Assembly: GCA_003451975.1 (NCBI GenBank)
Contig: DMIX01000057.1
Coordinates: forward strand, 1-10,485
DNA length: 10,485 nucleotides
Reading direction: 5' to 3'
From: Propionibacteriaceae bacterium
Lineage (GTDB): Bacteria > Actinomycetota > Actinomycetes > Propionibacteriales > Propionibacteriaceae
This document shows positions 6,994 to 10,485 of the stretch, piece by piece (position 1 is the stretch's first letter; every line of letters starts with the position of its first letter). The notes under the pieces are model-generated. The model saw only the letters and a program-made list of their open reading frames with translations, made no database searches and was not told where the DNA came from. Both the position numbers and the translations under genes were made by a program.

Positions 6994-7722
6994 CTATCCG
7001 CTGACGAGGTCAGCACGGTACACAGTGCTGTGCAAGGCGTACTCGAATCGCTCGCGGCCACGGCTGTGCGGATGCGTGGCGACGAGGTTGCGGACGCCAG
7101 CGAGTACCTCGGATTGCTGCTGCGGCTCGGCGAGGAGGTACCAACTCCGTGAGGTGACCATCGCCTCGATCTCGAGTGCGGTCATCATCCTCACCCGCTG
7201 GCGCTGGTCTCGCTCGAACGGTGTGAAGCCGGTCACGTTGAGAACGGAGTCGTCGGTGACCATCTGCTCTGCCGGGGACGGGCCGATGATGGCGGCCAGT
7301 TCGGCGACGAATGGGTCGCTGGTATCGCGGGTGTTCCAGATCAGCCCTAGGCGTCCGCCCGGACGCAACACTCGGGCGATTTCGGGCCCCGCGGTGGCTG
7401 GATCGAACCAGTGCCAGGCCTGCCCGACGGTGACCGCTGCCACGCTGGCATCAGGTAGCGGGATTGCATCGGCGCTGCCGACATAGGTGGCAGCGGCGTC
7501 GTTTCGCTCCAGCATGGCGGCGTCGGGATCAACGGCGATGACGTCGAAGCCGACTCGGGCAATCGCCCGGCTGAGCTTCCCGGAGCCAGCGCCTAGGTCA
7601 AGAACGGGGCCTTCGACGCCGTCGAGCATCCAGGCGACGTGATCGTCGTCGCAATCGGGTCGGCCCAGTTCATAGGCGCCGACGTCGGCACCGAAGCTGG
7701 TGGCCCGCTCGATCGGCTCCAT
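6994..7722 (-). CDS. Class I SAM-dependent methyltransferase
   Basis: This is a 242-residue methyltransferase of the Methyltransf_11 type. The SAM-binding motif I is VLDLGAGSG (40-48), the acidic residue that binds ribose is D65 (VDPDAAML), the adenine-side motif is GSADAIPLPD, and motif IV is replaced by the QAWHWFD loop typical of a subgroup with unknown small-molecule substrates. RVLRPGGRLGLIWN ends the Rossmann core. The ATG lies only 3 bases past the M20 peptidase stop, so the two are cotranscribed. Its stop lies one base from the aldo/keto reductase stop on the other strand. The fold is certain; the substrate is unknown. Confidence 0.92.
   Translation of the reverse strand: MEPIERATSFGADVGAYELGRPDCDDDHVAWMLDGVEGPVLDLGAGSGKLSRAIARVGFDVIAVDPDAAMLERNDAAATYVGSADAIPLPDASVAAVTVGQAWHWFDPATAGPEIARVLRPGGRLGLIWNTRDTSDPFVAELAAIIGPSPAEQMVTDDSVLNVTGFTPFERDQRQRVRMMTALEIEAMVTSRSWYLLAEPQQQSEVLAGVRNLVATHPHSRGRERFEYALHSTVYRADLVSG
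7000..7014. terminator. Small perfect hairpin at convergent gene ends
   Basis: GCTGAC (7000-7005), loop GAG, GTCAGC (7009-7014) lies 8 bases past the aldo/keto reductase stop and inside the last codons of the methyltransferase gene. It is a perfect 6-bp stem without a U-tract. It may act in both directions as a weak terminator. Confidence 0.3.
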
Positions 7723-7725
7723 AAC

Positions 7726-9039
7726 TCAGGCTCGATCCAGGAAGTCGTCCAGCACCACGCAGCCGTGGGTCAGTGCCGAGATCGGGACGCGCTCGTCCAC
7801 ACCGTGGAAGAGCGCGGTGAAGTCCAGCTCGGGCGGCAGTTGCAGCGGAGCGAACCCGAAGCAGCGCACTCCCAGGGTGGACCAGGCTTTAGCGTCGGTG
7901 CCGGCACTCATCATGAAGGGCAGCACCAGCGCGCCAGGGTCGGCGGCGGTCAAGCTGGCGGTCATGGCGTCAACCACGTGACCGTCAAAGCTGGTCTCCA
8001 CAGCGATGTCGCCATGGACGACCTCCAGACGAACCTTCTCTCCGATCAGTTCTTTCAGAGTGTCGTAGAACTCATCCTCGTAGCCGGGCAGGAAGCGTCC
8101 GTCCAGGCCTGCGGTGGCTTGGCCGGGGATGACATTGACCATGTATCCGCTGTTGAGCATCGTCGGATTGGCGGTGTTGGATACTGTCGCGCCGACCATG
8201 CGGGCGATCGATCCCAGCCGGGCCAAGGTCTGTTCCACTTCGTCGGCTTTGATCGGGACGCCGAGTACGTCCTCCACCCCCTCCAAGAACTGTTGCACCG
8301 AAGAGTGCAGCCGGATGGGCCACTCGTAGGCGCCGACCCGGCTGACGGCACCAGCCAACTCTGTGATGGCATTGTCGGAGTTGCGCATGGAGCCGTGTCC
8401 GGCGGTACCGTCCGCGATCAGCTTTAGCCAGGCGATGCCCTTCTCGGCGGTTTGGATCAGGTAGAGGCGTCGACCGTTCACGGTCAGGGAGAAGCCACCG
8501 ACTTCTCCGATGGCCTCAGTGCAGTCCGCGATGAGGTCGGGGTGGTTTTCGGCCAGCCACTGCGAGCCCCGCTCTCCCCCGGCTTCTTCGTCGGCGATGA
8601 AGACCAGCCGGATGGGACGCCGCGGCGGGCGTCCACTGCGTTGACGCTCGCGCACCACGGCCAGGATGATCGCGTCGAAGTCCTTCATGTCGACCGCGCC
8701 GCGTCCCCAGACGTAATCGTCGATCACTTCGCCTGCGAAGGGATCAACCTGCCATTCTGAGGCGACGGCCGGCACCACATCGGTGTGACCGTGAATGAGC
8801 AGTGGCGGCAACGAGGTATCGCAACCCTCGGGCTCCCAGTGAGCCACCAAGGTGGTGCGCCGGGACTCAGACTCGAAGACCTGACAGGTGATGCCGACCT
8901 CGTCGAGCTTGGCCGCGATGTACTCCGCCGCTTCCCGCTCGCCCTTGGCGCCGTCGGGGCCGTAGTTGGAGGTATCGAAGCGAATCAGATCCTGGCAAAG
9001 TCCAACGACCTCATCGGCGGCAGTCACGTGTGAGTCCAT
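7726..9039 (-). CDS. M20-family zinc metallopeptidase (ArgE/DapE-like)
   Basis: This is a dinuclear-zinc hydrolase of the M20/M25/M40 group, 437 residues, cytoplasmic. All family markers are present: H85 and D87 (LIHGHTDVVP), bridging D117 (WGRGAVDMKD), catalytic E151 and metal ligand E152 (ADEEAGG), the GEVGG ligand region, a lid dimerisation domain in the middle (HGSMRNSDNAITEL), and the final ligand H412 (ALFHGVDERVP). It resembles the mycobacterial M20 protein near uppP that is often named dapE2. It may be a dipeptidase or deacylase, so I give no symbol. ATG 9039 has CAGGAT 6 bases upstream and no clear Shine-Dalgarno. The methyltransferase gene follows in the same transcript. Confidence 0.94.
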   Translation of the reverse strand: MDSHVTAADEVVGLCQDLIRFDTSNYGPDGAKGEREAAEYIAAKLDEVGITCQVFESESRRTTLVAHWEPEGCDTSLPPLLIHGHTDVVPAVASEWQVDPFAGEVIDDYVWGRGAVDMKDFDAIILAVVRERQRSGRPPRRPIRLVFIADEEAGGERGSQWLAENHPDLIADCTEAIGEVGGFSLTVNGRRLYLIQTAEKGIAWLKLIADGTAGHGSMRNSDNAITELAGAVSRVGAYEWPIRLHSSVQQFLEGVEDVLGVPIKADEVEQTLARLGSIARMVGATVSNTANPTMLNSGYMVNVIPGQATAGLDGRFLPGYEDEFYDTLKELIGEKVRLEVVHGDIAVETSFDGHVVDAMTASLTAADPGALVLPFMMSAGTDAKAWSTLGVRCFGFAPLQLPPELDFTALFHGVDERVPISALTHGCVVLDDFLDRA

Positions 9040-9045
9040 GAGGTC

Positions 9046-9051
9046 ATCCTG
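9046..9051 (-). promoter_or_regulatory. -10-like element of the M20 peptidase gene
   Basis: The minus strand reads CAGGAT followed by GACCTC and the ATG, the same 6-base spacing as at mshC. This suggests a leaderless mRNA. The first base departs from TANNNT and no -35 box is evident. Confidence 0.35.
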
Positions 9052-9086
9052 CCACCGCGGTACGTAACACCCCCAATGCCGCCGAA

Positions 9087-9115
9087 TCGCCAGGCACGGT
9101 GTGCGTTGCTATAGT
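9087..9115 (+). promoter_or_regulatory. Promoter of tRNA-Leu
   Basis: TCGCCA (9087-9092), a 17-base spacer and TATAGT (9110-9115) form the most consensus-like vegetative promoter in the window. Transcription would start near 9122, leaving a 5' leader of about 30 bases to be removed by RNase P. Confidence 0.6.
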
Positions 9116-9124
9116 TTTGGGGCT

Positions 9125-9142
9125 GTCCGGGCTTGACCGGAC
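9125..9142 (+). repeat. Hairpin in the tRNA leader copying the acceptor strand
   Basis: GTCCGG (9125-9130) and CCGGAC (9137-9142) form a perfect 6-bp stem in the pre-tRNA leader. GTCCGGG at 9125-9131 is identical to the 5' acceptor strand of the tRNA (9152-9158), so CCGGAC can pair with either copy. Confidence 0.55.
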
Positions 9143-9151
9143 GGTACACCG

Positions 9152-9237
9152 GTCCGGGTGGCGGAATAGGTAGACGCGCTAGCTTGAGGTGCTAGTGCCC
9201 GTTATAGGGCGTGGAGGTTCAAGTCCTCTCTCGGACA
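9152..9237 (+). tRNA. tRNA-Leu (anticodon GAG)
   Basis: The 86-base gene folds as a class II tRNA. The acceptor stem is GTCCGGG with CTCGGAC (9230-9236) and discriminator A9237. The anticodon stem CTAGC/GCTAG encloses loop TTGAGGT, with anticodon GAG at 9186-9188, reading CUC and CUU. The long variable arm is TGCCC-GTTATA-GGGCG (9196-9211). The T-arm is GGAGG, TTCAAGT, CCTCT (9213-9229). The 3' CCA is not encoded. The long variable arm and GAG anticodon identify leucine. Confidence 0.97.
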
Positions 9238-9247
9238 CTCAACGATT

Positions 9248-9280
9248 GTGGCTCCGACTAGGGCAAATAGTCAGAGCCAC
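9248..9280 (+). terminator. Strong hairpin downstream of tRNA-Leu
   Basis: GTGGCTCCGACTA (9248-9260) pairs with TAGTCAGAGCCAC (9268-9280) at 12 of 13 positions around a 7-base loop, starting 11 bases after the tRNA. It is a very stable stem but is followed by TGTCGT, with no U-tract. It is the likely tRNA terminator of the U-poor kind seen in GC-rich actinobacteria. Confidence 0.65.
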
Positions 9281-9389
9281 TGTCGTACCGGGACCCTTGC
9301 AGAACATATGCACAACATCTCCGGGGCGGACCGCTCCCTTGGTGGGCAGGTGTGTGCAGGAGTGGACAGCCCTGTGAGCTGAAGAAGCT

Positions 9390-9419
9390 GAGGTTCGGCA
9401 GGAGTCGGCCTGCTGCCTC
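9390..9419 (-). terminator. Candidate terminator of the HEPN gene
   Basis: An interrupted stem GAGG/CCTC (9390-9393, 9416-9419) and GCAGG/CCTGC (9398-9402, 9409-9413) with a 6-base loop lies 19 bases past the HEPN gene stop. On that strand only a short pyrimidine stretch follows. The assignment rests on position. The rest of 9281-9438 shows no supportable gene. Confidence 0.35.
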
Positions 9420-9438
9420 GATGATGCTGCGGGACTCA

Positions 9439-10329
9439 CTAGGTTAGGAGTTCCTCCACGAGCTGTTCCTCTGTCGGCAGCCCGCCGCGGACGATCAACG
9501 CCATCACGGTTGAGTGCAGCAGTTCCCAACACTCGGTCCATGCATCGCGGTTCTTCTGAGATGGCTCTGAGAGGTCATGCCCGTGGGCGACTTTCGATCG
9601 CAGCACGTACGCCTTTCGCGCTCGAGCAAACTGGGCTCTCCTCGTGGCTGGGTCTAGCTGAGCAAGGTGCAATGCCAGGCGGAACGACAGTTCGGAGTGG
9701 ATCTCTGGGAAGAGCGATTCCAGGCCGGTCCACATCTGAAGGATGCTCTGTCCAAGGTTCGTGATTGTAGGCGCGGTGAGCGCAGCCTCCTCGAGCACGC
9801 GCAAACGGGGAGCTCCCTTGGCAATATCAAGCCAGCGCAAGGCCATACTTGCCGACGGCGCGAAGACCGACTCGCTCAACTCACGCGTCGCGCTCTCGGG
9901 CAAGATGGCCACCGGCCCTCCTCGGATGCCAGCCATCCAGACGGTTTCCGATCTCGACGCGATAGCGAGCGCACGGCCGTGTCGCGGATCAGAAGTGTCC
10001 TTCGCAAACTGCTTGATCCCCGAGAAGTCGTTGACTGAATGGCTACAGATGGTCGGCGTGGAGACCGGCACTAGCCCGTGACAAGCCAATGCCAGTCGAA
10101 GCGCTTCAACCATGGTGACTGCCGTTCGAACGCTATCGGCCTCTACCGCCAACTCCAGGTTGACGCTCTGCGCCTCAAGATCGGGGAGCTGAAAGGGTAG
10201 ATGCAACTCATGCTCTGTAGCGAGCAGCGCCCAGTCCCAGGTACTCACGTGCCAACGCCTTGGGATGACACGGAACGGACCTTGCACCAAGTCGTTGTGT
10301 TGATCGGCAGGCACTGCGCCTTGCGCCAT
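9439..10329 (-). CDS. HEPN-domain protein, ApeA-like (putative defence ribonuclease)
   Basis: The protein has 296 residues. The N-terminal 200 or so match nothing I know. The C-terminal 90 form a helical domain resembling the ApeA-type HEPN: MWTGLESLFPE, then LSFRLALHLAQL, then AYVLRSKVAHG, giving the R-x4-H motif (R244, H249) that is catalytic in HEPN ribonucleases, and a last helix (DAWTECWELLHSTVMALI). Proteins with this domain include the anti-phage abortive-infection factor ApeA, but many are uncharacterised. ATG 10329 is favoured by AGAGG 9-10 bases upstream; GTG 10362 would add 11 residues. In the first 95 codons (counted from GTG 10362) 33 end in A or T (GC3 about 65%, against about 79% in the first 89 codons of the M20 gene), a hint of transfer. 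The gene faces the tRNA-Leu terminator. The HEPN call is fairly sure; a defence role is inferred. Confidence 0.72.
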   Translation of the reverse strand: MAQGAVPADQHNDLVQGPFRVIPRRWHVSTWDWALLATEHELHLPFQLPDLEAQSVNLELAVEADSVRTAVTMVEALRLALACHGLVPVSTPTICSHSVNDFSGIKQFAKDTSDPRHGRALAIASRSETVWMAGIRGGPVAILPESATRELSESVFAPSASMALRWLDIAKGAPRLRVLEEAALTAPTITNLGQSILQMWTGLESLFPEIHSELSFRLALHLAQLDPATRRAQFARARKAYVLRSKVAHGHDLSEPSQKNRDAWTECWELLHSTVMALIVRGGLPTEEQLVEELLT

Positions 10330-10459
10330 GAAGTAGTACCTCTGCACACGGAAATAGTGCACCCAGGACTGCGGTGCCCGCCGCCAACACGCAAGCCCTC
10401 CGACTGAGTGGGGTTCGGAGCTGGCCGATTTCGGGATGGCGTGCCAGCCCGGCCTTCAT
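10208..10459 (-). other. ORF fragment with strong RBS and Tat-signal-like N-terminus
   Basis: AGGAGG lies 7 bases before ATG 10459, the best Shine-Dalgarno in the window. The 83-residue frame starts with a charged stretch, then SRR (19-21) and a hydrophobic run ACVLAAGTAVLGALF (22-36), like a twin-arginine export signal. After that it runs over the 5' end of the HEPN gene in another frame and shows no domain. It may be the broken start of an exported protein, a leader ORF coupled to the HEPN gene, or chance. The signal-like part (about 10352-10459) is the credible portion. Confidence 0.3.
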
Positions 10460-10485
10460 TGTCCACCCTCCTGATGGCCGTCCGC

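Noticed and set aside
5766..7061. Minus-strand open frame of 431 codons
   Set aside because: It is antisense to uppP and the aldo/keto reductase, both with clear catalytic motifs. Its sequence is low-complexity with no domain, typical of GC-rich shadow frames.
7639..8427. Plus-strand open frame of 262 codons
   Set aside because: It lies antisense to the M20 peptidase and has no recognisable motif.
9059..9068. GGTACGTAAC upstream of the M20 gene, 9 of 10 matches to the MerR operator core
   Set aside because: It lacks the flanking TGAC/GTCA arms and is not placed in a promoter spacer. A single 10-mer match is weak evidence for regulation by the MerR protein.
9239..9541. Minus-strand 100-codon frame between tRNA-Leu and the HEPN gene
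   Set aside because: It overlaps the HEPN gene 3' end and the tRNA terminator hairpin, has arginine/alanine-rich shadow composition and no good ribosome-binding site.
1..10485. CRISPR array, insertion sequence or integrase
   Set aside because: I saw no regularly spaced repeats, no transposase or recombinase motifs, and no terminal inverted repeats of an insertion sequence.

Overview
The window is from a GC-rich actinobacterium (Actinomycetota). The main evidence is mshC, the mycothiol ligase found in this phylum. Supporting evidence is the uppP variant, the long-form hisG beside hisE, the many GTG starts, a tRNA without an encoded CCA, and -10-like hexamers placed 6-8 bases before start codons (leaderless mRNAs). 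hisG-hisE, mshC, uppP and an M20 peptidase also lie close together in mycobacteria, so most of the window looks like a conserved chromosomal neighbourhood. I cannot fix the genus.

Layout. Positions 1-1551 (minus strand): a MerR-family regulator followed after one base by a LolD/MacB-type ABC ATPase that runs off the left edge. Positions 1644-2785 (minus): hisE-hisG, two steps of histidine synthesis. Positions 2969-3844 (plus): a lone AbiEi-like winged-helix plus DUF559 nuclease-fold protein, with a long inverted repeat just upstream. Positions 3878-5104 (minus): mshC, divergent from uppP (5163-5984, plus), which is followed by an aldo/keto reductase (5994-6992, plus). Positions 6994-9039 (minus): an M20 metallopeptidase and a SAM methyltransferase with a 3-base gap. 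Positions 9152-9237 (plus): tRNA-Leu(GAG) with its own promoter and a strong downstream hairpin. Positions 9439-10329 (minus): a HEPN-domain protein resembling ApeA-type defence proteins, and upstream of it the fragment of a Tat-signal-like ORF at the window edge.

How it fits together. Most genes are housekeeping: histidine and mycothiol synthesis, undecaprenyl-phosphate recycling, peptide or amide hydrolysis, and one tRNA. Three places look accessory: the MerR/ABC pair, the AbiEi/DUF559 gene between two core genes, and the HEPN gene next to the tRNA. The tRNA-proximal HEPN gene is the best candidate for an undescribed defence-type gene. It carries the R-x4-H HEPN motif, uses fewer GC-ending codons than its neighbours, and sits where elements often integrate. 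No integrase or partner toxin is visible here. In the ABC gene, third-position GC jumps from about 79% to about 99% exactly at a short duplication beside the signature motif, which suggests recombination or an assembly join.
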